Assembly: GCA_011742915.1 (NCBI GenBank)
Contig: JAAQTN010000030.1
Span: 1 to 63,798 of the forward strand
Length of the DNA: 63,798 nt
Source of the DNA: Billgrantia desiderata
Lineage (GTDB): Bacteria; Pseudomonadota; Gammaproteobacteria; Pseudomonadales; Halomonadaceae
Direction of reading: 5' to 3'
Below are positions 51,920 through 61,697 of this stretch, one piece after another (the first letter of the stretch is position 1; each line of letters begins with the position of its first letter). The position numbers and the translations under genes were made by a program. Below the pieces are notes generated by a model. That model ran no database searches, was not told the DNA's origin, and was given only the letters and a program-made list of their open reading frames with translations.

Positions 51920-51959
51920 GTTAAAAACAAAACCGCCCCCGGCAGTGCCGGGGGCGGTT
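51920..51959 (-). terminator. Intrinsic terminator of acidic gene B
   Basis: A GC stem of about 12 bp (AACCGCCCCCGG with CCGGGGGCGGTT) is followed on the minus strand by TTGTTTTTAAC. This is a well-formed intrinsic terminator about 80 bases after the gene B stop. Confidence 0.85.
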
Positions 51960-52041
51960 CCGAGGAGGTTGATTTACTTCAACCTTCCGATGACGTCGCC
52001 ATCATCCTTGACAGCGACTGCCCATCCCTGGGCGTCAGGCT

Positions 52042-52449
52042 TTACCAATCCTGGTCGTCATCATCCTCTTCCCATTCTTCCTCTTCGTTCTCTTCTTCCC
52101 ACTCATCGTCGGCATCGAAGCCGTCGTCACCGTTGAAGCCAGTGTCACCTTCGGCCCCGGCACCGGCGCCTACACCGGTATCTGCACCGGTTTCACCGGC
52201 CCCGACACCTGCGCCAGCATCTGTGCCAGCACCGGCCCCAGCTTCGCCTTCGCCAACACCCACATCAGCATCGGCACCCGCGCCAGTTCCAGCGCCAGCA
52301 CCTGCATCTTCACCCGGCACGGTCTCTTGCGGCACCGCACCCTGGTCGTCCTCTTCGTCATGGAAATCGGCAAAGGCCAGCGGGCTGGCGCTCAGGCCAA
52401 CAGTGATACCGACAATGCCGAGTTTCTTGAGAAATTCCTTGGACATCAT
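52042..52449 (-). CDS. Exported, extremely acidic repeat protein B
   Basis: A 135-residue paralogue of the protein at 51305. Signal sequence is nearly identical (cleavage after AFA at residue 27). The middle (about 45-108) is a Gly/Ala/Asp low-complexity stretch absent from A, and the end (ADDEWEEENEEEEWEEDDDD then QDW) matches A. There is no Lys or Arg after the signal peptide. Ribosome-site region and the first codons are also almost identical in DNA, showing a recent whole-unit duplication with a diverged centre. Function unknown; probably binds cations or coats the cell surface. Confidence 0.8.
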   Translation of the reverse strand: MMSKEFLKKLGIVGITVGLSASPLAFADFHDEEDDQGAVPQETVPGEDAGAGAGTGAGADADVGVGEGEAGAGAGTDAGAGVGAGETGADTGVGAGAGAEGDTGFNGDDGFDADDEWEEENEEEEWEEDDDDQDW

Positions 52450-52922
52450 GTTCGCACCTCCAAAGGAGTTGAACGTGAGTTTTCCTGTCGAAGCCGAAGC
52501 TTCACGTCATACCGGAGAGCTAGCGTACTCGTTTGCTGTGGCCCACCGGCATGTCCTGCTCGACCTGAAGGTTGCATGCACCGGGCCAGAGATACCGAAA
52601 TTCAATTAAACATATTTTAAAAACAATGATTTACCAGGAGTTCAGCGGATGAAAAAGAGCCTGAAAAAGCGCCCCAGAGGTGGTGAGTTATGACACATGC
52701 GCCTGTTCTAGGCAGGCACACTTTCGGCAGGGGAAGGCTTCACTACCTGGCGCGTTGCAAGCGGCGACGCGATGTTACTCAAGGACTTGAATATGGCGCG
52801 CTTACGCGCAATACTTAGGAAACAGCGTTCGCAAACATGCGGCGGCCTAAACTTCTCGCTCCGCATGCCGATACAAGAGGTATCAAAGCTCGACAGTCAC
52901 GAGACTGCGAAGGAAGTTCGGT
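52450..52922. other. Upstream regions of acidic gene B and the HAD phosphatase gene
   Basis: About 470 bases with no ordinary gene. AT-rich DNA near 52600-52635 probably holds promoter elements. A very short open frame with a good ribosome site lies at 52649-52693 (separate entry). Confidence 0.4.
52649..52693 (+). CDS. Possible 14-residue basic micropeptide or leader
   Basis: The frame ATG to TGA encodes MKKSLKKRPRGGEL, with seven Lys/Arg among 14 residues. An AGGAG ribosome site lies 8 bases upstream. It could be a leader peptide for the HAD phosphatase gene 230 bases later, or chance. No similarity is recognised. Confidence 0.25.
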   Translation: MKKSLKKRPRGGEL

Positions 52923-53621
52923 ATGATTCGCCCCTTTTGCCTGCTCTTCGATTGCGATGGCACGTTGGTGGACAGCGAACCCCTGCTGGCCGCCGAAATG
53001 GCTTCCAGCCTGACCCGGCTGGGGCTGCCCTTTCAGGCCAGCGACTACATCGGCGAATTTCGTGGCAGCCGCTTCCGCAACATCGTGGCGGCGCTCGAGG
53101 AGCGTTACGGCAGCGTCGATCCTCTGCACCTGGCCGAGACCGAAACCGAGATGCGCAGCAATCTCAATCGGCGCCTCGAGACCGAACTCACCGCCATCAC
53201 CGGGGCTCGTGAAGCCCTCATGGCCTTGATCGACTATCCCTGCGGCGTGGTCTCCAACGGGCCCGAGAACAAGATCCGCACCTCCTTGAAAGCCATCGGC
53301 TTCGGCGACTTTTTCGGCTCGCACCTCTACAGCGCCTATACCGCCAACTGCTGGAAGCCCGACCCGCGTCTCTATCTGCATGCCGCCATGGCGATGGGCT
53401 TCGATGCCGAAGAGTGCATTGCGATCGACGATGCCCTGGTCGGCGTCAAGGCCGCGCTCGATGCCGGCATGACGGTAGTCCACTTGAATCGCTTCCCCGA
53501 CGCCGAGGAGACCCCCGAAGGCGCCATCATGATCAGCAGCATGTATCAGCTGCCCACCGTGATCGAAAACCTGGCCCACTCCCGGGCACTGGAGAGCCGG
53601 CAGTTCGCCTACGCCCGCTGA
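52923..53621 (+). CDS. yieH: HAD-superfamily phosphatase, YieH-like
   Basis: A 232-residue HAD subfamily IA hydrolase. Motif I is LLFDCDGTLVDSE (nucleophile Asp), motif II VVSNGPENK, motif III the Lys in WKPDP and motif IV CIAIDDA. The VVSNGPxNK and YxxxxWKPDP pattern closely resembles E. coli YieH (6-phosphogluconate or nucleotide phosphatase), more than Gph or YniC. Cap domain lies at about 16-85. A substrate cannot be set from sequence. It is a monocistronic gene after a long spacer. Confidence 0.75.
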   Translation: MIRPFCLLFDCDGTLVDSEPLLAAEMASSLTRLGLPFQASDYIGEFRGSRFRNIVAALEERYGSVDPLHLAETETEMRSNLNRRLETELTAITGAREALMALIDYPCGVVSNGPENKIRTSLKAIGFGDFFGSHLYSAYTANCWKPDPRLYLHAAMAMGFDAEECIAIDDALVGVKAALDAGMTVVHLNRFPDAEETPEGAIMISSMYQLPTVIENLAHSRALESRQFAYAR

Positions 53622-53765
53622 TCGACACCCGCGTTTGCGGCTTCTTGTCGCCGCTAACCGGCACCACCAAGCGGCACCCACCAGGCGTCATCCTCCCATA
53701 GGCAGACCCTTCCCAGGGACGTTATCATCGCCTCTCACCCATGCTGCCCAATGTCAGGAGCTCTC

Positions 53766-54140
53766 ATGGCCTCACTGCAGGACCAGCTGCGCGGCCTGGT
53801 CTACTCCACCGAACACGGTGACATGTGCCCCGGCTGCCGCCAGCCTCAGGCCGGCTGCCGCTGTAGCGAACTCGCCGAGCAGGAGCGCCTCGCAGCGCTG
53901 GACGGCGTCGTCCGCATTCGCCGGGAGACCAGCGGTCGCAAGGGCAAGGGAGTCACCACCATCAGCGGCATTCCGCTGCCCGCCGCCGAGCTCAAGGCGC
54001 TGGCCAAGACACTCAAGAAACGCTGCGGCACCGGGGGCTCGCTACAGGACGGCATCATCGAGATCCAGGGCGATCATCGCGAGCTGTTGAAGGCCGAGCT
54101 CGAACGCCGAGGCTTTACCGTCAAGCTTGCCGGTGGCTGA
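53766..54140 (+). CDS. yciH: SUI1/eIF1-family protein (YciH)
   Basis: A 124-residue protein with an N-terminal cysteine cluster (MCPGCRQPQAGCRC) and a C-terminal SUI1 domain (about 40-120) containing RRETSGRKGKGVTTI and KKRCGTGGSLQDGIIEIQG. This matches bacterial YciH, a homologue of eIF1 that can influence translation initiation fidelity. The start at 53766 follows an AGGAG site by 5 bases; an ATG at 53751 lies upstream of that site. The next gene starts 13 bases after its stop. Confidence 0.92.
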   Translation: MASLQDQLRGLVYSTEHGDMCPGCRQPQAGCRCSELAEQERLAALDGVVRIRRETSGRKGKGVTTISGIPLPAAELKALAKTLKKRCGTGGSLQDGIIEIQGDHRELLKAELERRGFTVKLAGG

Positions 54141-54153
54141 ACGAGGAGAGGAC

Positions 54154-54564
54154 ATGGCTGTTGCACGACATTCCCTACGCACCGCTCTGCGCCGTAACCG
54201 CATCGGCATCGCTGCGCTGACGCTGCTGATGCTGGCGGGCTGCGCCGGTACTCCCGAGTTCGCCGAGGTGGAGGTCCAGGTCGAGCCGCCGGGCGGCGTG
54301 GAGCTCGCCCAGGACGCCGAACTTCGCGTCTGGCTGAGCGATGCCGGGGGTACGCTGGCGGAAACCCGGGCGACGCCAAGCGGGGCCGGCCCCTGGCCTG
54401 CGGCACTGCGCTTCGACCAGCGCACTCTCGAGGCCGCCAGCGCGCCGCGCCTGGCCGCCGAGCTGCGCCAGCAGGGGCGCATCACCCACATCACACCGGA
54501 ACCGGCGGAGATGCCGGCAAGCGGCCGAGGCCCGGTCAGCCTGCCGCTCGAGCCACGCCCGTAA
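54154..54564 (+). CDS. Outer-membrane lipoprotein, YbaY/YscW-like
   Basis: A 136-residue lipoprotein with a basic N terminus, a hydrophobic stretch and a lipobox LMLAGC (Cys about residue 29). The mature part is a beta-rich domain (VEVQVEPPGGVELAQDAEL..) similar in style to YbaY/YscW lipoproteins. The ATG at 54154 has GAGGAGAGG upstream. Its last 29 bases overlap the convergent sirtuin gene. Location in the outer membrane is inferred from the absence of Asp after the Cys. Confidence 0.72.
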   Translation: MAVARHSLRTALRRNRIGIAALTLLMLAGCAGTPEFAEVEVQVEPPGGVELAQDAELRVWLSDAGGTLAETRATPSGAGPWPAALRFDQRTLEAASAPRLAAELRQQGRITHITPEPAEMPASGRGPVSLPLEPRP

Positions 54565-55408
54565 ACGCGAGCGCAGCGGCTTCGAGCACCGGCCCGATCG
54601 GCGCTTCGAGCTTGAGCGCATAAAGCGCATCGGCGCGGGTGCGACCGAGGTTGAGACAGGCGATCGGCAGGCCGGCCTCGCTGGCCTGCCGGGCGAAGCG
54701 GTAGCCGGAGTAGACCATCAGCGACGAGCCCACCACCAGCAGGGCCTCGGCGCCTTCGACCAGAGCCCGGGCGCGCTCGACGCGCTCTCGGGGCACGCTG
54801 TCACCGAAGAACACCACGTCGGGTTTCCAGATCCCTACCCCGCAGCGCGAGCAGCCGGGCACCTCGAAGGAGGAGAAATCGGTTTCGAGGGCGGCATCGC
54901 CATCGGGGCGCACTTCGGCCTCGTGCTCGAGCCAGTCGGGGTTGCGTTCGGCCAGCTCGGCATGCAGATCATGGCGCATGCGCAGCGCCCCGCAGTCCAT
55001 GCAGCGCACCTGTTCGGCGCGTCCATGCAGGTCGATGACATGGCACGAGCCGGCCTTCTGATGCAGCCCATCGACGTTCTGGGTGATGACCCCGCGTACC
55101 ACGCCGGCCTGTTCCAGGTGTGCCAGAGCACGATGGGCAGCGCCGGGGCGGGCACCGTGCAGGGTGCGAAAGCCCACCAGCGCACGCGCCCAATAGCGCT
55201 GCCTGGCGGCCGCACTGCCCATGAACTGCTGATGCTGCATGGGTGGCGCGCACTTCCACGCGCCTGCTTCATCCCTGTAAGCGGGAATGCCGCTGTCGGT
55301 GCTGACCCCGGCGCCGGTGAGCACCGCCAGGTTGGAATGACGCACCAGAAACTCGCGCAGGCGTTCGACCGCTTCTGTCCCGGCTGGCTGTCGTGTATCG
55401 TTCATCAT
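54536..55408 (-). CDS. NAD-dependent protein deacylase, Sir2 family
   Basis: A 290-residue sirtuin removing acyl groups from lysines with NAD. NAD motifs GAGVSTDSGIPAYRD (about 36-50) and TQNVDGLHQKAG, the catalytic His in DLHGR and the zinc site CxxC...CxxC (CMDCG and CSRCG) are all present. The zinc-binding module is longer than in the CobB type, and R/Y residues that mark deacylase specificity cannot be judged safely. Convergent with the lipoprotein gene. Fourteen-bp tandem repeats lie upstream. Confidence 0.9.
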   Translation of the reverse strand: MMNDTRQPAGTEAVERLREFLVRHSNLAVLTGAGVSTDSGIPAYRDEAGAWKCAPPMQHQQFMGSAAARQRYWARALVGFRTLHGARPGAAHRALAHLEQAGVVRGVITQNVDGLHQKAGSCHVIDLHGRAEQVRCMDCGALRMRHDLHAELAERNPDWLEHEAEVRPDGDAALETDFSSFEVPGCSRCGVGIWKPDVVFFGDSVPRERVERARALVEGAEALLVVGSSLMVYSGYRFARQASEAGLPIACLNLGRTRADALYALKLEAPIGPVLEAAALAFTGVARAAG

Positions 55409-55441
55409 CTATCCGTCATGCTGCGGCGCATACGCCTCTGT

Positions 55442-55492
55442 ACCGAAGACATGGTACTGAAGACATGGTACTGAAGACATGGTACCGAAGAT
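55442..55492. repeat. 14-bp tandem repeat, about 3.6 copies
   Basis: Units ACYGAAGACATGGT start at 55442, 55456 and 55470, with a partial fourth at 55484. The array lies in the divergent spacer between the sirtuin gene and the NERD-domain gene. Copies 2 and 3 are identical, suggesting recent slippage. Confidence 0.9.
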
Positions 55493-55559
55493 GGCTCCGG
55501 GCGCCTCAGGTTGTCTAGAATGTCACGCTCACGTGACTCCCATCGGCAAGGACGAACCC

Positions 55560-56474
55560 ATGGCCTGGCTGGAATACCTGCTGCCACTCATCTTCCTCTT
55601 TCCGCTCGGGGCCATGGCCGTCATCGTCATCGCCTTGCGCAACCTGCACGATGCCCGGGTTCGCTCGCCGTTCAACGCCCGTCCTCTGAGAGAGCCCGGC
55701 CAGGCCCTGCGTAACCGGCTCGACCGTGCCTTTGCCACGCTGTTTCTCAACGGTGCCCTGGGGCCCATCCTGACCTTGGCGCCACTGGTCTACGGCATGG
55801 GCCGCATGCTCTTCGCCAGCCGCCAGAACTGGGTCGAATGGGCGCTGTACGGGGCGCTGAGCACGGTGCTGGTGCTGGTCTACTGCTTCCTGCTGATTCG
55901 CGACTTCCAGCACATCCGCCGCATCAAGCTGGGGCTGGCCTGCGATCTGGCCGTGGGCCAGGAGCTGGAGCGCCTGGTGAGCCCCGAGGCGCACCCCTAC
56001 TTCGTCTTCCACGACGTGCCCACGGATACCGACATCATCGACCACGTCGCCATCACCCCTCACGGTGTCTTCGTGGTCGAGACCCGCGCCCGCACGCGGC
56101 CGTTCACCGCAGACGGACGCGAGATCAACGTCGTCACCGTCGAGCCCGAGCGGCTGCGCTTCCCGGGCTGGAGCGAGCATCGCCCCATCCTCAAGACTCT
56201 GCGCGCCTCGCACTGGCTGGCCGGCTGGCTGGAGCAGCGCTGCGGGCAACCGGTCCCGGTCATGGGCGTACTCACTCTGCCCGGCTGGGACATCACCTGT
56301 GCCGGCACCCCGGAGGGGCTGATGGTGGTCAGCGGCGAGTCGCTCTCTCAGCAGCTCAGCGAACGGCGCCTCGGCGAGCTCGACGACGAACTGCACGACA
56401 GGGTGATCGAGGCACTGATCGAACGTGCCGCCGAGCTGGACCGCAACCCGGGGCTGAGCGAACCCTCGATCTGA
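55560..56474 (+). CDS. Membrane protein with NERD (nuclease-related) domain
   Basis: A 304-residue protein. Hydrophobic segments (about 5-25, 62-80, 90-112) precede a NERD domain (about 130-240) with the family sequence ISPxG-like HVAITPHGVFVVETRARTR and a C-terminal helical part. NERD domains resemble restriction-type nuclease folds, but the usual catalytic Glu-x-Lys is seen here as ETRAR, so activity is uncertain. The start at 55560 yields the MAWLEYLLPLIF N terminus. It converges on the dGTPase gene. Function unknown. Confidence 0.72.
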   Translation: MAWLEYLLPLIFLFPLGAMAVIVIALRNLHDARVRSPFNARPLREPGQALRNRLDRAFATLFLNGALGPILTLAPLVYGMGRMLFASRQNWVEWALYGALSTVLVLVYCFLLIRDFQHIRRIKLGLACDLAVGQELERLVSPEAHPYFVFHDVPTDTDIIDHVAITPHGVFVVETRARTRPFTADGREINVVTVEPERLRFPGWSEHRPILKTLRASHWLAGWLEQRCGQPVPVMGVLTLPGWDITCAGTPEGLMVVSGESLSQQLSERRLGELDDELHDRVIEALIERAAELDRNPGLSEPSI

Positions 56475-56496
56475 GCTTTGTTCACCTGCCCCCGGC

Positions 56497-57834
56497 TCAG
56501 TCCCCCCTGAGGCGTCCGCCCATTTCCTGGGCCAGGTCGACGGCGTAGTGGTCGGTCATGCCGCCGATGAAATCGAGCATGCGCCGGTAGCTGTCGTACA
56601 GCGGCCAGGAAGGGCGCGGGGTGTTCTCGCCGATCAGCGCCAGCACCCGCTGATGCTTGAAGCTCGATTGTCCGCTGAAGTGCAGCTCATGGGCGGCGCC
56701 GATGAAAGCCTCGAGCAGGATGCCCAGGGTGGTGTAGGCGCCGATCTCCAGCTTGGCCTTGCGCTCGTTCTGGAAGATGCGCTCGCGCGCCAGCTGCTTG
56801 GCGGCCGCCACCCCCCAGCCCAGGTCGGGATGGCAGAGCTCGAGCAGGTCGCTATTGAGCGTACCGTTGAGCAGCGCGTTCTCGTGCTCGACGAACACGG
56901 CCCCCACATCGTTGACGGCCCGCTCCATGGCGGCACCCCGCAGTGCGGCGATGCGCCGCCGCTGGGAGACGCCGTCGCGGGCCATGCGCGCATAGTCCGA
57001 GGGCGCATCTCCGGCGATCTGCAACAGCACCTCAGCGACCTCCTCGAAGCGCAGGATGCCCATCTCCAGGCCGTCCTCCAGGTCGAGCAGCGCGTAGCAG
57101 ATATCGTCGGCCGCCTCCACCAGCCACGCCAGCGGATGGCGACACCAGCGCCCTTCGCCGCGGGGCAGCAGGCCCAGGCAGCGGGTCACGTCCTCAAGCA
57201 GCGGCCGCTCCGACTGGTAGCAGCCGAACTTGCCGGCGCTGCCGCCGTGCTCCACGGTCCAGGGGTACTTGAGCAGGGTGCCCAGGGTCGCCGCAGTGAG
57301 GCGCATGCCGCCGCGAAACTGGTTGTATTCGATCTGGGTGACGATGCGAAAGCCCTGGGCATTGCCCTCGTAGGTCAGCAGATCGGCGCGCTCGCGCTCG
57401 GAAAGCCCCTCCAGCAGCCCGCTGCCATCCGCCTCGGCGCGCTTGAACCAGTCGCGGATGGCGTATTCGCCGGCATGCCCGAAGGGCGGGTTGCCGATAT
57501 CGTGTCCCAGGCAGGCGGCCTGCACGATCACGCCGAGATCGGCCGGCGTGATCCATTTTGGCAGCCGCTCGCGCAGCAGCTCGCCGACGATCATGCCCAG
57601 GCTGCGCCCCACGCAGCCCACCTCCAACGAGTGGGTCAGGCGGGTGTGAATATGGTCGTTGTCGGTCAACGGGTGGACCTGGGTCTTGCGCCCGAGCCGC
57701 CGAAACGAGCCGGAGAAGACGATGCGGTCATGGTCCTTGTGGAACGGGCTGCGCCCGATCTCGTCACGCCCGCTGGTGGGTTTGCCATGCAGCCGCGAGG
57801 GGTCGAGCAACTGCTGCCAATGCATCTGGGTCAT
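56497..57834 (-). CDS. dgt: Deoxyguanosinetriphosphate triphosphohydrolase
   Basis: A 445-residue HD-domain enzyme hydrolysing dGTP to deoxyguanosine and triphosphate. The HD metal residues are in THSLEVG (His) and [16 protein letters not shown] (His-Asp), with a later NAQGFRI and [13 protein letters not shown]. Start at 57834 is supported by an AGGAGG site 8 bases upstream; upstream frame is not family-like. Length fits the type-1/2 bacterial group. It helps control dNTP pools. Convergent with the NERD gene. Confidence 0.92.
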   Translation of the reverse strand: MTQMHWQQLLDPSRLHGKPTSGRDEIGRSPFHKDHDRIVFSGSFRRLGRKTQVHPLTDNDHIHTRLTHSLEVGCVGRSLGMIVGELLRERLPKWITPADLGVIVQAACLGHDIGNPPFGHAGEYAIRDWFKRAEADGSGLLEGLSERERADLLTYEGNAQGFRIVTQIEYNQFRGGMRLTAATLGTLLKYPWTVEHGGSAGKFGCYQSERPLLEDVTRCLGLLPRGEGRWCRHPLAWLVEAADDICYALLDLEDGLEMGILRFEEVAEVLLQIAGDAPSDYARMARDGVSQRRRIAALRGAAMERAVNDVGAVFVEHENALLNGTLNSDLLELCHPDLGWGVAAAKQLARERIFQNERKAKLEIGAYTTLGILLEAFIGAAHELHFSGQSSFKHQRVLALIGENTPRPSWPLYDSYRRMLDFIGGMTDHYAVDLAQEMGGRLRGD

Positions 57835-57986
57835 GGGCTTCCTCCTGAAGCCTTCATTCTGGCACCGCCATGGGTGACATGGCCATCGTCGCCGTAAGCG
57901 CCTCGCTTGTCGCATAGCGCGGGGCTTGCCTAACTTGTCAGTACGTTCACCCGCACGAGAGGTCGACCACTCGACAAGGAGGCAGC

Positions 57987-58166
57987 ATGGCACGCAAACC
58001 CGACGCAACCCGCCCCCAGCAGCCCGGCGACGAGGCACCGCCCGGCACACCCGGTACCGGAGAGAACGTATGCCCCAAGTGCAAGGGCGACGGCCGGATC
58101 GATGACGGCACCTGCCCCGAGTGCGGCGGTTCCGGTTATGTCATCGAGGGCATCGGTGGCGGCTGA
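57987..58166 (+). CDS. 59-residue protein with DnaJ-type zinc-ribbon motifs
   Basis: A short gene with an AAGGAGG ribosome site 6 bases before the ATG. The first 28 residues are Pro/Gly-rich and probably disordered. Two CxxCxGxG motifs follow, CPKCKGDG and CPECGGSG, as in the zinc domain of DnaJ, which would bind one zinc ion. It ends YVIEGIGGG. Seen alone, it may be a small chaperone adaptor or a zinc-binding peptide; no family is certain. A hairpin terminator follows. Confidence 0.75.
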   Translation: MARKPDATRPQQPGDEAPPGTPGTGENVCPKCKGDGRIDDGTCPECGGSGYVIEGIGGG

Positions 58167-58193
58167 GCGGCCCCACCAGGCACCCACACAAAA

Positions 58194-58220
58194 GAGGCCG
58201 AACTTCAGCGGTTCGGCCTC
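58194..58220. terminator. Bidirectional hairpin between the zinc-ribbon gene and the membrane gene
   Basis: Perfect 10-bp stem GAGGCCGAAC/GTTCGGCCTC with a 7-base loop, between convergent genes. Short T-runs occur on both sides (TTT on the minus strand). Confidence 0.7.
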
Positions 58221-58266
58221 ATTGCGTGAGCGCAGGCGACAGCAGCAGCCCAATCATGGCGCCAGC

Positions 58267-58866
58267 TCAGTAGTCGTAGTCGCTGCCTTTGATATAACCG
58301 CTGGTGTCGCGTTGGCGCACGGTGGTGGTCTGTAGACGAGGCCCCGGCGAGCGTGCCGGCGAAGGCAGCGCCATGGGACGAGCAGGCAGACCGTCACCGC
58401 GTGCCGCCGCTCCCCGGGCACGCTCCACCCCTTGCGGAAAGCCGCTACGCCCACTGTAGTCGGGTGTGCGTCCGGCCTGGTAGGCGTGCCGCCGGGTCTG
58501 GTCCTGAGCACAATACAGGCTTACCGCCGTGCTTGCCCCCACCGCCACCAGCGCCAGCTTGACGCTGCCGTGCTTGGGGTGGTCGCGGTCGGCCAGCAGC
58601 GCCAGCAGCGCCGCCAGATCCAGCGCATCGCCGGCACTGCGCGCCCACAACGCGGGCTTGGGATTGACGCTCAGCGCACCGATACCGGTGGCTACACCAC
58701 GTGCGCCGCAAAGACGCACGATGGCTTCCGCCCCTTCCACGCCCAGCGCTCTTGTCACGCTGCGCGGCGCCAGCAGCTGGTAGAGACCCAGCCCGATGCC
58801 CAGCCAGCCGAGCCCACGTGCCAGCCTGTCGCTGGTCTGCAGCGAATGGCTCCGGTCGAGATTCAT
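58267..58866 (-). CDS. Small membrane protein of the kind fused to cyclase/dehydrase proteins
   Basis: A 199-residue protein. Residues 1-120 contain three to four hydrophobic helices (LGWLGIGLGLYQLLAP near residue 19, then DLAALLALLAD, LALVAVGASTAVSLY) and a conserved LCGARGVATGIG. This half resembles the N-terminal membrane part of some cyclase/dehydrase (SRPBCC) proteins. Residues 120-199 are a polar, probably disordered tail ending GSDYDY. It lies about 45 bases downstream of the zinc dehydrogenase gene on the same strand. Confidence 0.62.
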   Translation of the reverse strand: MNLDRSHSLQTSDRLARGLGWLGIGLGLYQLLAPRSVTRALGVEGAEAIVRLCGARGVATGIGALSVNPKPALWARSAGDALDLAALLALLADRDHPKHGSVKLALVAVGASTAVSLYCAQDQTRRHAYQAGRTPDYSGRSGFPQGVERARGAAARGDGLPARPMALPSPARSPGPRLQTTTVRQRDTSGYIKGSDYDY

Positions 58867-58911
58867 CTGTTCACCTCCATGTCGGTTTTCTGCATCCGGC
58901 GCACAAGCCGC

Positions 58912-60081
58912 TCAAGGCTTGAGTACCACCTTCACGCAGCCGTCCTGCTTGTCGCGAAAGGTGTTGTACATTTCGGGCCCTTGCTCCAGGCCGGCGCTGT
59001 GGGTGACCACGAAGGAAGGGTCGATCTGCCCCTCGTCGATCAGACCCAGCAGCTCGTCGGTCCAGCGCTTGACGTGGGTCTGACCGGTGCGCACGGTCAG
59101 ACCCTTGTTCATCAGCGGCCCCATGGGCACCTTGTCGATCAAGCCGCCGTAGACGCCGGGGATCGACAGGATACCGCCGGGACGGCAGACGTAGATCATC
59201 TCGCGCAGCACGTGGGCGCGGTCGTTCTCCAGCATCATCGCCTGCTTGAAGCGGTCGTAGACCGAATCGAGGGAGCGCGGCACGTGAGACTCCAGCCCCA
59301 CCGCATCGATGCACTTCTCCGGCCCCTTGCCCCGGGTCAGCTCCTGCAGGCGGGCGAGCACGCTCTCCTCGTCGAAGTCGATCGCGATCGCCCCGCCAGC
59401 CTCGGCCATGGCCAAGCGCTCGGGCACGTTGTCGATCACCACCACCTGCTCGGCACCCAGCAGCACGGCGCTGCGCACGCAGAACTGGCCAACGGGCCCG
59501 GCACCCCAGATGGCCACGGTATCGGTGGGCTCGATGTCACACTGCACCGCCGCCTGCCAGCCGGTGGGGAAGATATCGCCGAGGAACAGCACCTGCTCGT
59601 CGCTCAGGCTGTCGGGTACCTTGACGTGGGTGGTGTCGGCGAAGGGCACGCGCACGTACTCCGCCTGGCCGCCGGCATAGCCGCCGGTGAGATGCGAGTA
59701 GCCGAACAGGCCGGCCCCGGCATGGCCGAACACCTTGTCGGCCAGCGCCTTGTTGCGGTTGGAGCGCTCGCACAGGGAAAAATTGCCGCGCCGGCACTGC
59801 TCGCACTCGCCGCAGGTGATGGTGAAGGGCACCACGACGCGGTCGCCGACCTTGAGCTCGCGGGTCTCGTTGCCGACCTCCATCACCTCGCCCATGAACT
59901 CATGCCCCACCACATCGCCCGATTCCATGGCCGGAATGAAGTGGTGGAACAAGTGCAAGTCGGAGCCGCAGATGGCGCAGCTGCTGACATTGATGATGGC
60001 GTCGCGGGGATGTTCGATCTTCGGGTCGGGAACCGTTTCGTAGCGGATATCGTTCTTGCCGTGCCAACACAGCGCTTTCAT
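58912..60081 (-). CDS. Zinc-dependent alcohol dehydrogenase, formaldehyde-dehydrogenase-like
   Basis: A 389-residue medium-chain dehydrogenase. Catalytic zinc ligands appear in CAICGSDLH and VGHEFMGEV, and the structural zinc site in [16 protein letters not shown]. The NAD fold has [15 protein letters not shown]. The long insert after the NAD motif places it with the FDH-like glutathione-independent formaldehyde dehydrogenase group. The substrate is not established. The small membrane protein gene follows on the same strand, a pairing I recall from other genomes with this enzyme. Confidence 0.88.
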   Translation of the reverse strand: MKALCWHGKNDIRYETVPDPKIEHPRDAIINVSSCAICGSDLHLFHHFIPAMESGDVVGHEFMGEVMEVGNETRELKVGDRVVVPFTITCGECEQCRRGNFSLCERSNRNKALADKVFGHAGAGLFGYSHLTGGYAGGQAEYVRVPFADTTHVKVPDSLSDEQVLFLGDIFPTGWQAAVQCDIEPTDTVAIWGAGPVGQFCVRSAVLLGAEQVVVIDNVPERLAMAEAGGAIAIDFDEESVLARLQELTRGKGPEKCIDAVGLESHVPRSLDSVYDRFKQAMMLENDRAHVLREMIYVCRPGGILSIPGVYGGLIDKVPMGPLMNKGLTVRTGQTHVKRWTDELLGLIDEGQIDPSFVVTHSAGLEQGPEMYNTFRDKQDGCVKVVLKP

Positions 60082-60212
60082 GACTCTCTCCCTGTCTTTG
60101 ACTGCCTGCGAAAGCGAATGACCTGAACTTCACCTTAGTTCAGCGGCGTCCGGCGACAGGTAAGGGAGTTTGGTAGCTCGGTTACGATCCTTTGCACACA
60201 TGTGCAGGCCCG

Positions 60213-60236
60213 GCGCCCTGGCAAAGCACCGGGCGC
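60213..60236 (-). terminator. Hairpin downstream of ntrC
   Basis: GCGCCC (60213-60218) pairs with GGGCGC (60231-60236), extended by GG/CC inside, about 50 bases past the ntrC stop. No T-run, so termination is uncertain. A perfect 14-bp palindrome TGCACACATGTGCA lies beside it at 60193-60206. Confidence 0.45.
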
Positions 60237-60287
60237 TTGTCACCCGCAGTTGGTAACCGTTATCCACCACAGACTATCTTGCCCACC

Positions 60288-61689
<1,402 letters not shown>

Positions 61690-61697
<8 letters not shown>

